A stretch of DNA of 64,000 nucleotides, from the NCBI RefSeq assembly GCF_013186535.1, contig NZ_JABMCZ010000005.1, positions 62,001-126,000 on the forward strand. The letters are read 5' to 3'. The notes under the pieces are model-generated. The model saw only the letters and a list, made by a program, of their open reading frames with translations, was not told the origin of the DNA and searched no databases. Source of the DNA: Nocardia terpenica. Its GTDB lineage: Bacteria; Actinomycetota; Actinomycetes; Mycobacteriales; Mycobacteriaceae. A program made the translations under genes and the position numbers. Shown in pieces: positions 51,963 through 59,929 of this stretch; the stretch's first letter is position 1; every line of letters starts with the position of its first letter.

Positions 51963-52118
51963 CTAGTTGGCGCAGCAAGGGAGGGACGACAGCGTGTGAC
52001 AGGCCGGAGCCGCGGGACGCGAGCTCTCGTCATCGAACATGCTCGAGTCGATGATGTTCAGGTCGAAATCATCGTAGCCCGACTCGGCCACTTCCTCGTT
52101 CCTCTTCATCATTTTCAT
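51963..52118 (-). CDS. Hybrid lanthipeptide precursor peptide (51 residues)
   Basis: The product starts MKMMKRNEEVAESGYDD and ends PACHTLSSLPCCAN. The leader is acidic and has FDLNI at residues 18-22, a match to the F-(N/D)-L-(D/N) box recognised by class I LanB enzymes. The C-terminal 12-13 residues contain three Cys, one Thr and two Ser and only one charged residue type (His), a classic RiPP core. The Cys can feed LanC thioether rings or YcaO azolines; Ser/Thr can be dehydrated. The cut site is probably before ACHTLSS or CHTLSS (inference). AAGGAG lies 9 bases before the ATG. A promoter sits at 52177-52204. Confidence 0.93.
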   Translation of the reverse strand: MKMMKRNEEVAESGYDDFDLNIIDSSMFDDESSRPAAPACHTLSSLPCCAN

Positions 52119-52176
52119 TAGACGCCACTCCTTCGCAATCGTGATCTTTCGACTGTTTCGGCATGCCGATCACCAA

Positions 52177-52204
52177 GCTATACAGAAACAATCCACGAGG
52201 TCAA
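52177..52204 (-). promoter_or_regulatory. Promoter of the precursor operon
   Basis: On the minus strand, the -35 box TTGACC (52204-52199) and the -10 box TATAGC (52182-52177) are 16 bases apart, a near-consensus pair. Transcription would start near 52170, giving a leader of about 50 bases before the precursor ATG. The divergent TfuA operon starts 123 bases to the right of the -35 box. Confidence 0.65.
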
Positions 52205-52327
52205 TCGAACTCGAACATATTTCGGTTTTATTCTCCTTCGCTATCCGAGAGCAAAATCTTTTCCATATTCGAGTAACGTCTCCGGGCAACCGAAGTGCCG
52301 CTCCTGCCGTCACCAAGGAGAATGTTT

Positions 52328-53710
52328 TTGTCCATCCACGTTTTCGCTGGACCGACGCTGGGTCTCGACGAGATCTCGCGGCGGATCGAATCAGCACATG
52401 TCCACGGCCCCATACGTCATGGAGATCTTTTGCGGCTGAATCTCGGCGAAGGGGATATCGCCCTCCTGATCGATGGGCTCTACCATCACCACCCGCCGAT
52501 ACGGCACAAGGAGATCCTCGAGGTCATGGCGAACGGCGCCACCGTCGCGGGGGCGGCGAGCATGGGTGCGCTCCGCGCGGCGGAGCTGTGGCAGTACGGC
52601 ATGATCGGGATCGGGCGTGTTTTCCGGATGTATGCCGACGGTCTCATCGATTCCGACGACGAGGTCGCGGTCGTCCATACGCCGGGCCCGGAGTGCAGGT
52701 TACTGAGTATCGCACTGGTCGATATCCGCCATTGCCTGTCGATCTGCACGGACGAGGGAGTCCTGAATGAATCGGACGCGGAGGAACTCTTGCTCGTCGC
52801 ACGAGAGCTCCCCTACCCGAGGCGTAGCTGGCGCATGATCGAGCGGGTCGCATCGCAACGGCATTCCGGCCTGGCGAGCGCATTCGAGAAGATGTCGTCT
52901 TTTCTCGCGCAGCATCCGGAGATCGGGAATCTGAAGCTGAGCGATGCCAGGCTGGCAATCGATCATGTGCGTAACAGCGCATTGTCCGGGATGCGGCCCG
53001 CATCGGCGGAATGGCGGCATTCGACGGAATGGCGCACGGTGCACCTGCGGCGCTGGATCGGCGAATTCACCGGCGTCGAGGTGTCCGGCGTCCATGTCGG
53101 ACATGCGGCCGTCCTCCGCTACCAGCAGATATACGATCCCGAATTTCCGGGGCGGTGGGAGCGATTCGCCCTGGAACGTATCGCCGATTCGGATGGGCTC
53201 ACCACCCGGACGCACTGCCAGCTCCGTGATCGGGCGCTGGCGGCCGCGCGGTCCAAGAATGTCACGTTTCAGAACCTGACGGTCGAGCAGCGAAACGAAT
53301 GGCTCACGCCCACGGAGAACGACAATTATTCCGAGAACGAAGCGATGACCCGTGTCCTGGTCCGCGCCACGCGGATCAGTCTGGATTTCTCGCGGCCGGA
53401 CCTCTACGAAAAGGTATTACTTCGGTCGCCGCACGATACGCGGTCGCACATAGCAGAGGCCGTCGCGGTCAACGACCGACTGTCGACCGGTAATTTCGCG
53501 GCACACATCGACAACCTCCGGGCGGACAAGCTCCGGAGCCACCTCGCTCGGACCTGGGGTATGGCTCCCGACGTGGACGATCGATATCTGACCGCGGCGG
53601 CGAGGGACCGCGGCATGGCGACCCTGGACGAAGCGATCGAGGCGGTCCGCCCCTTCTTCCTGCACAGCCATGTCATGGCGCGGCGAGCGGAGAGGGAGAC
53701 TCGTGTCTGA
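52328..53710 (+). CDS. TfuA-like protein, thioamidation partner
   Basis: The protein has 460 residues. The TfuA core covers about residues 1-170: VFAGPTLGLDEI, GDLLRLNLGEGDIALLIDGLYHHHPPIRHKEILEVMANGATVAGAASMGALRAAELWQYGM and SDDEVAVVH, all typical. The remaining 290 residues are an uncharacterised helical extension, much longer than plain TfuA proteins. TfuA is needed with a YcaO to put sulfur into the peptide backbone; the adjacent YcaO gene overlaps it. The start is chosen at TTG 52328 because AAGGAG ends 8 bases upstream; ATG 52322 would leave only two bases. Confidence 0.9.
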   Translation: MSIHVFAGPTLGLDEISRRIESAHVHGPIRHGDLLRLNLGEGDIALLIDGLYHHHPPIRHKEILEVMANGATVAGAASMGALRAAELWQYGMIGIGRVFRMYADGLIDSDDEVAVVHTPGPECRLLSIALVDIRHCLSICTDEGVLNESDAEELLLVARELPYPRRSWRMIERVASQRHSGLASAFEKMSSFLAQHPEIGNLKLSDARLAIDHVRNSALSGMRPASAEWRHSTEWRTVHLRRWIGEFTGVEVSGVHVGHAAVLRYQQIYDPEFPGRWERFALERIADSDGLTTRTHCQLRDRALAAARSKNVTFQNLTVEQRNEWLTPTENDNYSENEAMTRVLVRATRISLDFSRPDLYEKVLLRSPHDTRSHIAEAVAVNDRLSTGNFAAHIDNLRADKLRSHLARTWGMAPDVDDRYLTAAARDRGMATLDEAIEAVRPFFLHSHVMARRAERETRV

Positions 53711-54878
53711 GCCCGCCACCGCCGCGGATTCCGCCAAGGTGTACTTCCGAGGGACGCATCGCGTGCGTTCCCCCGAGGACACCTGGGAGACGATCGCCGA
53801 CGTCCTTCCGTCGTACGGTATTTCGCGGGTCGCCGACCTGACCGGACTCGACTTCGTCGGCATCCCCGTGTGCGCGGCCTACCGTCCGCTCGCGAAAACC
53901 CTTGCCGTGTCGCAGGGTAAGGGATCGACGCCGCTGCTGGCCAAGATCTCCGCGGCGATGGAGGCCGTCGAGTTGTGGCACTGTGAGTATTCGTGCGCTC
54001 CGCCTGCCGTGCCGAACGCACCCGCCGCCGACGTGAATCTGCCCTACCGGCTGGATCGGCTCGGCAATGTCTCGACGAGTCTGCTGAACGACCGGGTTCG
54101 GATGGACTGGTCGGCCGGTCGTGGCATCCGCAGTGGTGCGGAGATCCTGGTCCCGTACTCGATGGTGCACCTGGATATGGCACCGTCGCGCACCTGGCGT
54201 CCGTCCGGGATAGGCGCCAGCAGCAACGGTCTCGCATCGGGCAATTCGCGCTACGAAGCGATCGCCCATGCGTTCTACGAGGTGATCGAGCGTGATGCGG
54301 TCGCCGAATTGACGGACTCGGGCCGTGACTGCCGAATAACCGTCGATCCGGCGACCGTGACCGATCCGACCTGCTCCGAGCTGATCGGAAAGATCCAGTC
54401 GAACGGGATGTTCTTCGAGATCGCGCTGGTCCCCAATCGGTGGGGGATCCCGTGCTTCGTCGCGCACCTGTGGAGCGAGGATTTTCCCACCCTGGCCGCC
54501 GGAGCCGGTGCGCACTCGGCGGCGGGCGTGGCCCTGGCCCGGGCGATCACCGAGGCGGCACAGACTCGGCTGACCGCGATCAGCGGCACCCGGGACGACC
54601 TGGCCCCGATCTACTCGTATATCCGCCGCGGATCCGGCACCCCGCCATCCCCGGCTCCGGAACCGGTCGACTTCGACCGTGCCACAGCGTCGTTCGGCAG
54701 CAGTTTCGACGACCTGAGAACGGAGGTCGCGTGGCTGGCGGCCAAGGTCGAGGAGGTGGCCGATGCCGAGCCCGTCGTGGTGGACCTGAGCACCTGCGGT
54801 GAGTTCGCGGTCGTGAGACTGATCTGTCCCGGCCTGAATCTCCGTGCCGACCACGGCATTCCACGCGCAAACCGCTGA
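53703..54878 (+). CDS. Second YcaO, thioamide-forming type
   Basis: The protein has 391 residues from the GTG at 53703, with AGGGAG upstream. YcaO ATP-site motifs are LAVSQGKGSTPLLAKISAAMEAVELWH, GIGASSNGLASGNSRYEAIAHAFYEVIERDAV, and AAGVALARAITEAAQTRLTAISG. Its C-terminus (LNLRADHGIPRANR) has no P-x-P-x-P tail, in contrast to the other YcaO in this locus. This fits TfuA-associated YcaO enzymes, which form thioamides. It overlaps the TfuA stop, so the pair is co-translated. Confidence 0.92.
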   Translation: MSEPATAADSAKVYFRGTHRVRSPEDTWETIADVLPSYGISRVADLTGLDFVGIPVCAAYRPLAKTLAVSQGKGSTPLLAKISAAMEAVELWHCEYSCAPPAVPNAPAADVNLPYRLDRLGNVSTSLLNDRVRMDWSAGRGIRSGAEILVPYSMVHLDMAPSRTWRPSGIGASSNGLASGNSRYEAIAHAFYEVIERDAVAELTDSGRDCRITVDPATVTDPTCSELIGKIQSNGMFFEIALVPNRWGIPCFVAHLWSEDFPTLAAGAGAHSAAGVALARAITEAAQTRLTAISGTRDDLAPIYSYIRRGSGTPPSPAPEPVDFDRATASFGSSFDDLRTEVAWLAAKVEEVADAEPVVVDLSTCGEFAVVRLICPGLNLRADHGIPRANR

Positions 54879-54892
54879 TCAGGGAGACTCAC

Positions 54893-56077
54893 GTGTCGCA
54901 GCAGGAGCAATTGCCGGAGCCCTTTCCGGAACTCGGGAGTACGCCGAAGCTGTTGGCGTGGGCTCGCCGGATGCGCAACCGCAACCCCGTCTTCTTCGAC
55001 GAGAGGATGAACAGTTGGCATGTCCTGCGCTACGAGGACGTCGCGCGCGTCCAAGCCGACTCGAAGAATTTCTCCTCCGCGCTGCACCGCGTTCTGCCAC
55101 TGGGCGACCCGGGCCGCGGCAATCCGGCGTTGCTGGACCCTCCCGAGCATCGTCTGATCCGGACGCTGGTGAGTCGCGCGTTCACGCCGCAGAGTGTGCG
55201 CCAGCTCGTTCCGCGCATCACCGCGGTGACGGAGCAACTGCTCGACACCATGGCCGATCACGACGAAGCCGACCTGGTGGCCGAGCTCTGCTACCCACTG
55301 CCGGTCACGATCATCAGCGAATTGCTCGGGATCCCGACAGCCGACCATGACATGGTCCGGCGCTGGGCCGACGTCCGATTGTCGGTGCCCTTCGATCGCC
55401 CGATAGACGAGTCGACCGAGCACGCCCTGCAGGCATGCGCCGCCGAACAGAACAACTACCTGGCCGCCCATGTGCGACACCGGCGGCGCCACCCGCGCGA
55501 CGATCTGATCAGTCGGCTGACCCTGGCCGAGGTGGAGGGAGATCGGCTCAGCGACGAGGAGATCGTCAGATTCGCCGGATTCCTTTTCCTGGCAGGCCAT
55601 GTCACGACCAGCCTGCTGCTGGCCAATGCCGTCGTGTGTCTGGGCGAGCACCCGGCGGCGGCGGCCACGCTGCGCAACGATCCGACGAGCATTCCCGATG
55701 CGATAGAGGAGATCCTGCGGTGTCGGCCACCGGCCCCGTTCAACACGCGGGCCACGACACGGAATGTCGAACTACACGGACATACTCTTGCCGAGGGAAG
55801 CCTGGTGACCGCGTGGATCCTGTCGGCGAACCACGATGAGCTCCAGTTCCCCGACCCCGACCGGTTCGACATCGGGCGAACTCCGAACCCCCATCTGGGA
55901 TTCGGACACGGTGCACACTTCTGCCTGGGGGCTCCGCTGGCCCGGCTGGAAGTGCGTATCGCCCTACGCCTGTTGCTGAGCCGGTTTCCACGGCTCGAGG
56001 TCGGGCCGGGAACCAGGACGTACGAGGGCTCGGGACTATCACTGGTTCGCGTCCTACCGGTCTCTTTGCGAGCCTGA
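54893..56077 (+). CDS. Cytochrome P450 of the thioamidation operon
   Basis: The protein has 394 residues from a GTG start 14 bases after the YcaO stop. The I-helix is FLFLAGHVTTSLLL, with the usual acid replaced by His-Val, the K-helix is IEEILRC, and the haem loop is FGHGAHFCLGAPLAR with the Cys ligand. It is a soluble CYP. It is the third gene of the divergent operon, so it probably oxidises the same peptide. The absence of the classic acid-Thr pair (AGxET replaced by AGHVTT) is worth noting. No redox partner is encoded nearby. Confidence 0.92.
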   Translation: MSQQEQLPEPFPELGSTPKLLAWARRMRNRNPVFFDERMNSWHVLRYEDVARVQADSKNFSSALHRVLPLGDPGRGNPALLDPPEHRLIRTLVSRAFTPQSVRQLVPRITAVTEQLLDTMADHDEADLVAELCYPLPVTIISELLGIPTADHDMVRRWADVRLSVPFDRPIDESTEHALQACAAEQNNYLAAHVRHRRRHPRDDLISRLTLAEVEGDRLSDEEIVRFAGFLFLAGHVTTSLLLANAVVCLGEHPAAAATLRNDPTSIPDAIEEILRCRPPAPFNTRATTRNVELHGHTLAEGSLVTAWILSANHDELQFPDPDRFDIGRTPNPHLGFGHGAHFCLGAPLARLEVRIALRLLLSRFPRLEVGPGTRTYEGSGLSLVRVLPVSLRA

Positions 56078-56188
56078 GTCCGCACCGAGCACCGCCAGTC
56101 GATCTCGTACCCGTCCGTTTCGGGCCTGGTCAACACAGGTTGTGAAAAGCGATTGCCGGTATCTGCTGTCGCAGCCGATGATTCCGGC

Positions 56189-56707
56189 GTGAGTGATGGA
56201 GTCGTCGTAAGGCCCTTGACTGCTGCCGATCCCGAGCCGATTGCTGCGGCCTTCGCCGCGCTGGGCTGGGCCACCAAGCCGGTCGAGCAATACCTTCGCT
56301 ATCTGGCCGAGCAGGCGGCTGGCATGCGTGTCTGTGTGGTCGCGGAGCGTGGCGGCGCATTCGCCGGGTACTGCACACTGCTGTGGATGTCCGCGTATGA
56401 ACCCTTCCGCGCCAACGGGATTCCGGAGATTCAGGATCTCAACGTGCTGCCCCCGCATCGCAACCGCGGAATCGGTGGCATGCTGCTGGATGCGATCGAA
56501 GAGGTGGCGCGGAAACGATGCGGGGTCGTCGGGATCGGGGTCGGCCTGGACGCGGATTACGGGCCCGCGCAGCGACTCTATATCCGGCGAGGCTATCTGC
56601 CTGATGGCCACGGGATCGTCTACGACAGCCAACCCGTCGAATACGGTACGACGATCACGTTGGACGACTCTGCGGCCCTGATGCTCACACGCGATTTCTC
56701 CATCTGA
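56189..56707 (+). CDS. GNAT N-acetyltransferase
   Basis: The protein has 172 residues from the GTG at 56189; a TTG at 56153 would give 184. It has an N-terminal GNAT strand (VVVRPLTAADPEPIAAAF), and motif A IQDLNVLPPHRNRGIGGMLLDAIEEVARKR with the R-x-x-G-I-G acetyl-CoA loop, then GVGLDADYGPAQRLYIRRGYLPDG in motif B. The target is unknown. It follows the RiPP P450 after about 110 bases on the same strand but looks unrelated to that cluster. Confidence 0.88.
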   Translation: MSDGVVVRPLTAADPEPIAAAFAALGWATKPVEQYLRYLAEQAAGMRVCVVAERGGAFAGYCTLLWMSAYEPFRANGIPEIQDLNVLPPHRNRGIGGMLLDAIEEVARKRCGVVGIGVGLDADYGPAQRLYIRRGYLPDGHGIVYDSQPVEYGTTITLDDSAALMLTRDFSI

Positions 56708-56724
56708 CCGCCGCGCGGGCGTTC

Positions 56725-57417
56725 CTACCTTGCCGTGAGCGCGGTGACCAGTTCGTCCAGTCCATCGAATCGCCCGTCGAAGATGTCGGAGCTCGTCGGC
56801 GGATCCCCGACCGGTCGTTGGAGGTAGGCGGTCCGCATGCCGGTCGCCTGAGCCGCGCGGAGGTCCCAGGAGTGGGCGGCCACCATGAGTACGCGTTCTG
56901 CTGGGCATCCGGCGGTGGCGATGGCGAGCTCGTAGACCTCCGGCGCCGGCTTGTAGGCCAGGACGGTTTCGGCGGACAAGGCTTGGTGCCAGCGCAGCCC
57001 GGCATGGGCGGCGAGTCGCAGCAGAGCGGCGCGGCTGGCGTTGGACAGCGCAAGCACGGGGAACTGCTGCGCGAGCCGCTCGAGACCGGCGACGGAGTCG
57101 CTCCAGGCGGGCAAGCGCCGACCCGCTGTTGCCAACTGGGCGATGGTCGCCGGGTCGGCGAATCCAGCACGATCGGCCACCCGCCGCGCAGCCGCACCGT
57201 CGATGATCTCGGAATTGACATACGCGCGGTGCCCTTGCCCGATGCGTTGCTGCTCGAACTCGACGTGCTGCTGCCACACGGTGAGCAGCTCGTCGAGGGC
57301 CGCATCATCGGCCGCGGGCAGAGCGTCGCGCAATGCCGCTCGAACTCCGCTGGCCTCGTCGACCAGTGTTCCGAGGACGTCGAAGACGACGACCTCGATG
57401 TCGCAGATCCCTGCCAT
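56725..57417 (-). CDS. Haloacid dehalogenase-type HAD hydrolase
   Basis: The protein has 230 residues. Motif I is VVFDVLGTLVD with the Asp nucleophile; motif II is VLALSNASRAALL; motif III is LAYKPAPEVYELA with Lys; motif IV is VLMVAAHSWDLRAA. The pattern D-V-L-G-T-L and AHSWDLRAA is typical of type II haloacid dehalogenases. It is divergent from the CGNR gene, with a 23-base inverted repeat in the gap that probably controls both. The biological substrate is unknown. Confidence 0.9.
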   Translation of the reverse strand: MAGICDIEVVVFDVLGTLVDEASGVRAALRDALPAADDAALDELLTVWQQHVEFEQQRIGQGHRAYVNSEIIDGAAARRVADRAGFADPATIAQLATAGRRLPAWSDSVAGLERLAQQFPVLALSNASRAALLRLAAHAGLRWHQALSAETVLAYKPAPEVYELAIATAGCPAERVLMVAAHSWDLRAAQATGMRTAYLQRPVGDPPTSSDIFDGRFDGLDELVTALTAR

Positions 57418-57440
57418 GCGTTCTCCCAGTCAGCGCGTGC

Positions 57441-57500
57441 GTCACCATCTTGACCGGTGACGATCTTGCCGCCGACTTCGTCACCGGTCAAGATGGTGAC
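57441..57500. promoter_or_regulatory. Perfect 23-base inverted repeat, likely operator pair
   Basis: The arms 57441-57463 and 57478-57500 are exact inverses, separated by 14 bases. The left arm begins GTCACCATCTTGACCGGTGA. Within each arm GTCACC and GGTGAC also face each other, so each arm is itself an operator-like dyad. The pair fills the gap between the divergent HAD and CGNR genes. The CGNR protein or a relative is the likely binder. Confidence 0.8.
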
Positions 57501-58073
57501 GTGAATTTCGCGTTCGTGAGCAGCAACCCGGCTCTCGATCTGGCCGGGACCGTGTGGTCTCGTCGAGACGACCCCATCGACCTGCTGGCCGCGCCCGCGG
57601 ACCTCGAGCGGTGGGTGGCCGAATGCGACGAGCTCCCCGACCGTGTGACCGCCGACTTCGCCACCTTCGAGTCCGCGCTGTCGCTCCGCGAAGGGATCTA
57701 CCGGCTCGCTCTCGATCGCATGCTCGACCGGCCCTTCGATCCGGACAGCCTCGACATCGTCAACCACACCGCGGCCGGGCCGGTGCCCACGATCACGCTC
57801 AGCGACGCGGGCCTGCATCGGTCGGGCGACCTCCGCGCAACACTGTCGTACCTAGCCAGAAGCGGTATCGCCGTGCTCGCCGACCCCCACGCCTGCCTCA
57901 AGGAGTGCGGTCGCACCGGCTGCACTCGCATCTACCTCGACCGCTCACGCGGCGCCCGGCGCACCTGGTGCGGGATGGACGCGTGCGGCAACCGTGTCAA
58001 GGCCGCGGCCTATCGAGCCCGCCGACGAGCTTCGACCACAGCCGAGCGTCGCGTGCCCGAGAAGACCGCCTGA
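57501..58073 (+). CDS. CGNR zinc-finger (ABATE-domain) regulator
   Basis: The protein has 190 residues from the GTG at 57501. The N-terminal ABATE domain is VSSNPALDLAGTVWSRRDDPIDLLAAPADLERWV. The C-terminal zinc finger is CLKECGRTGCTRIYLDRSRGARRTWCGMDACGNRVKAAAYRARR, with the four Cys of the CGNR motif. Such proteins are stress-responsive regulators. It starts next to the perfect inverted repeat, which may be its own operator. It is divergent from the HAD gene. Confidence 0.92.
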   Translation: MNFAFVSSNPALDLAGTVWSRRDDPIDLLAAPADLERWVAECDELPDRVTADFATFESALSLREGIYRLALDRMLDRPFDPDSLDIVNHTAAGPVPTITLSDAGLHRSGDLRATLSYLARSGIAVLADPHACLKECGRTGCTRIYLDRSRGARRTWCGMDACGNRVKAAAYRARRRASTTAERRVPEKTA

Positions 58074-58092
58074 CATCGTTGGTCGCTCTCCT

Positions 58093-58290
58093 TCACGAGT
58101 GGCGGGCGGGACCGCTGCCCGCGCCGGAAACCGTGATCGCGGTGGCGATCTCGTCGAGGTCGGCGGGGTCAGCTGCAGCGCGCCCGCTCCGAGACTCGCC
58201 GGTGTCGGGATAGTGCACCTGGTACAGGTCGATGTGGTCGACGCCCAGCCGCCGCAGCGAGTCCTCGAGCTCGCGACGAACAACCACAAC
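58093..58290 (-). pseudogene. Aldo/keto reductase remnant
   Basis: The frame reads RRELEDSLRRLGVDHIDLYQVHYPD, the S-L-R-R-L-x-x-D-x-x-D-L-Y-x-x-H signature of aldo/keto reductases. It breaks off after this motif (GESRSGRAAADPADLDEIATAI). The catalytic Asp, Tyr and Lys are absent, and no intact gene lies before or after it. It is a decayed fragment. The remainder of 58074-58412 has nothing else recognisable. Confidence 0.6.
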
Positions 58291-58412
58291 GGCAGTGATC
58301 GTCGAGGATCCAGCGGGCGGGAAGGATTACGACACCGAAGCCGTTGTCGTGCTTGATGATTGGCTCGACGGGGTGAACGGCCGGGATTGCCGCCTCCGGT
58401 GATGTCGGTTGG

Positions 58413-59810
58413 TCACAGCGGGGGTCGTCTTGTCTGTGGCGGGGCGACGGTCTCGAGGGCCGCGCCCAGCGCGAGCAGCGTCGGTTCGGCGTACCAGGTG
58501 GCGGCGAGTTGGACACCGATGGGGAGGCCGTCGGCGGTGCCGAAAGGGAGTGCGAGGGCGGGAAGTCCGGTGAGGTTGAAGGGTACGGTGGCGCGCATGA
58601 CGGCGCGGGCGGGTAGCTCCTGATCGCCCGCGGTGAGGGTCGGGCGAGCGTGGCGCGGAGCCGGTGCGGGCGTGACGGGCAGCAGCAGGGCGTCGTAGCG
58701 GGTGAAGTAGTCGGCGAAAAGTGCTGCGAGGCTTTCGACTTCGTGCTGGGCGTCGACGTATTCCGACAGCGACGGTTCGGGGGCGTCGAGCACCTTGGCG
58801 ATGACGGGATGGACCTCGTCCTCGCGGCCCGCCGCGGTTTCGCGGAAGACGGCGGTTACCTCGGCGGTGAACAGCACGGCCGAAAGCAGGGTGGCGTCGA
58901 TGTCCGCGAGCGCCTCCAGCGGGGCGGGCTCGACCGTGCAGCCGAGGTCGGCGAGGGCGTCGGCCGCGGCGCGCACGGCCCGGGTGACCGCCGGGTCGAG
59001 GGGGCCGAATTCGGGACCGGTGAGCACGCCGACCCGCAGTCCGGGCACCGCCGGTGCCGGGTCGAGCCGGACGGGCCGCAGGTAGGGGTCGCGGCCGTCC
59101 GGTCCGGCCAAGCGCCGCAACGCGGTGGCGAGGTCGCGGACGCTGCGCGCCATCGGCCCGACATGCCAGTAGCGCAGCGGCACCCGCGGCCAGTGGCCGG
59201 TGACCGGGATGCGGCCCCGGGTCGCCTTGAGCGCCGCGATCCCGGTGTCGTGGGCCGGTCCTCGTACCGAGATCGCGACGTCGCTGCCGAGTCCCAGCGG
59301 CGACATCCCCGCGGCGATGGCCGCGGACTCGCCACCACTGGACCCGCCCGGGGTGCGCTCGGGATCCCACGGGTTCAGCGATCGCCCGGCGACGAGATTG
59401 TCGGTCTCTGTCCAGTAGGAGAATTCGGGGAGATTCGTCTTCCCCAGCACGATGCCGCCCGCCGCGCGCAGCCGCGCCACCGCCGTGGCGTCCGTGTTCG
59501 CGATCCGGTCGGCGAACAGACGCGAACCGCGGGTAGCGCGCATCCCGGCGACATCGAGGGAGTCCTTGACCGTGACCGGCACACCGTGGAACGGACCGAG
59601 GCGCGCACCGGCGGCGACGGCCGCGTCCGCGCGGGCGGCCTGTTCGAGGGCCTGGTCGGCCGCGACGGTCACGAAGGCATTGACGCCGCCGTCGACCTCC
59701 GCGATCCGATCCAGGTGGGCCTGTACGAGTTCGGTCGAGGTGCACGTGCCCCTCGCCACCAGCTCGGCCATGGCCGTGGCGTCCAGCGACGGCAGGTCGA
59801 TATTCGTCAT
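58413..59810 (-). CDS. Amidase (amidase signature family)
   Basis: The protein has 465 residues. The Ser-cisSer-Lys triad is visible: catalytic Lys in GVPVTVKDSLDVAG, cis-Ser in RTPGGSSGGESAAIAAG, and the nucleophile Ser in GLGSDVAISVRGPAHDTGIAALKATRG. The usual G-G-S-I-R before the nucleophile reads A-I-S-V-R. It hydrolyses an amide to acid and ammonia; the substrate is unknown. The divergent TetR gene, with repeated operator halves in the gap, is its likely regulator. Confidence 0.92.
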   Translation of the reverse strand: MTNIDLPSLDATAMAELVARGTCTSTELVQAHLDRIAEVDGGVNAFVTVAADQALEQAARADAAVAAGARLGPFHGVPVTVKDSLDVAGMRATRGSRLFADRIANTDATAVARLRAAGGIVLGKTNLPEFSYWTETDNLVAGRSLNPWDPERTPGGSSGGESAAIAAGMSPLGLGSDVAISVRGPAHDTGIAALKATRGRIPVTGHWPRVPLRYWHVGPMARSVRDLATALRRLAGPDGRDPYLRPVRLDPAPAVPGLRVGVLTGPEFGPLDPAVTRAVRAAADALADLGCTVEPAPLEALADIDATLLSAVLFTAEVTAVFRETAAGREDEVHPVIAKVLDAPEPSLSEYVDAQHEVESLAALFADYFTRYDALLLPVTPAPAPRHARPTLTAGDQELPARAVMRATVPFNLTGLPALALPFGTADGLPIGVQLAATWYAEPTLLALGAALETVAPPQTRRPPL

Positions 59811-59842
59811 CGCGCGGGCCTCTTTTCGTTGTCACACTTTTC

Positions 59843-59913
59843 TTAATGCCATAATCAAGGCTTTAACCGAGCCTCTCAGGATCAGCCCGCTAATGCAAGG
59901 GATATGGCATTAA
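59843..59913. promoter_or_regulatory. Inverted 11-base half-sites, likely TetR operator
   Basis: TTAATGCCATA (59843-59853) and TATGGCATTAA (59903-59913) are perfect inverses, 49 bases apart, in the gap between the amidase and TetR genes. Each sits near one of the two promoters. Confidence 0.65.
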
Positions 59914-59929
59914 CGGTAGGATTCCCGGC

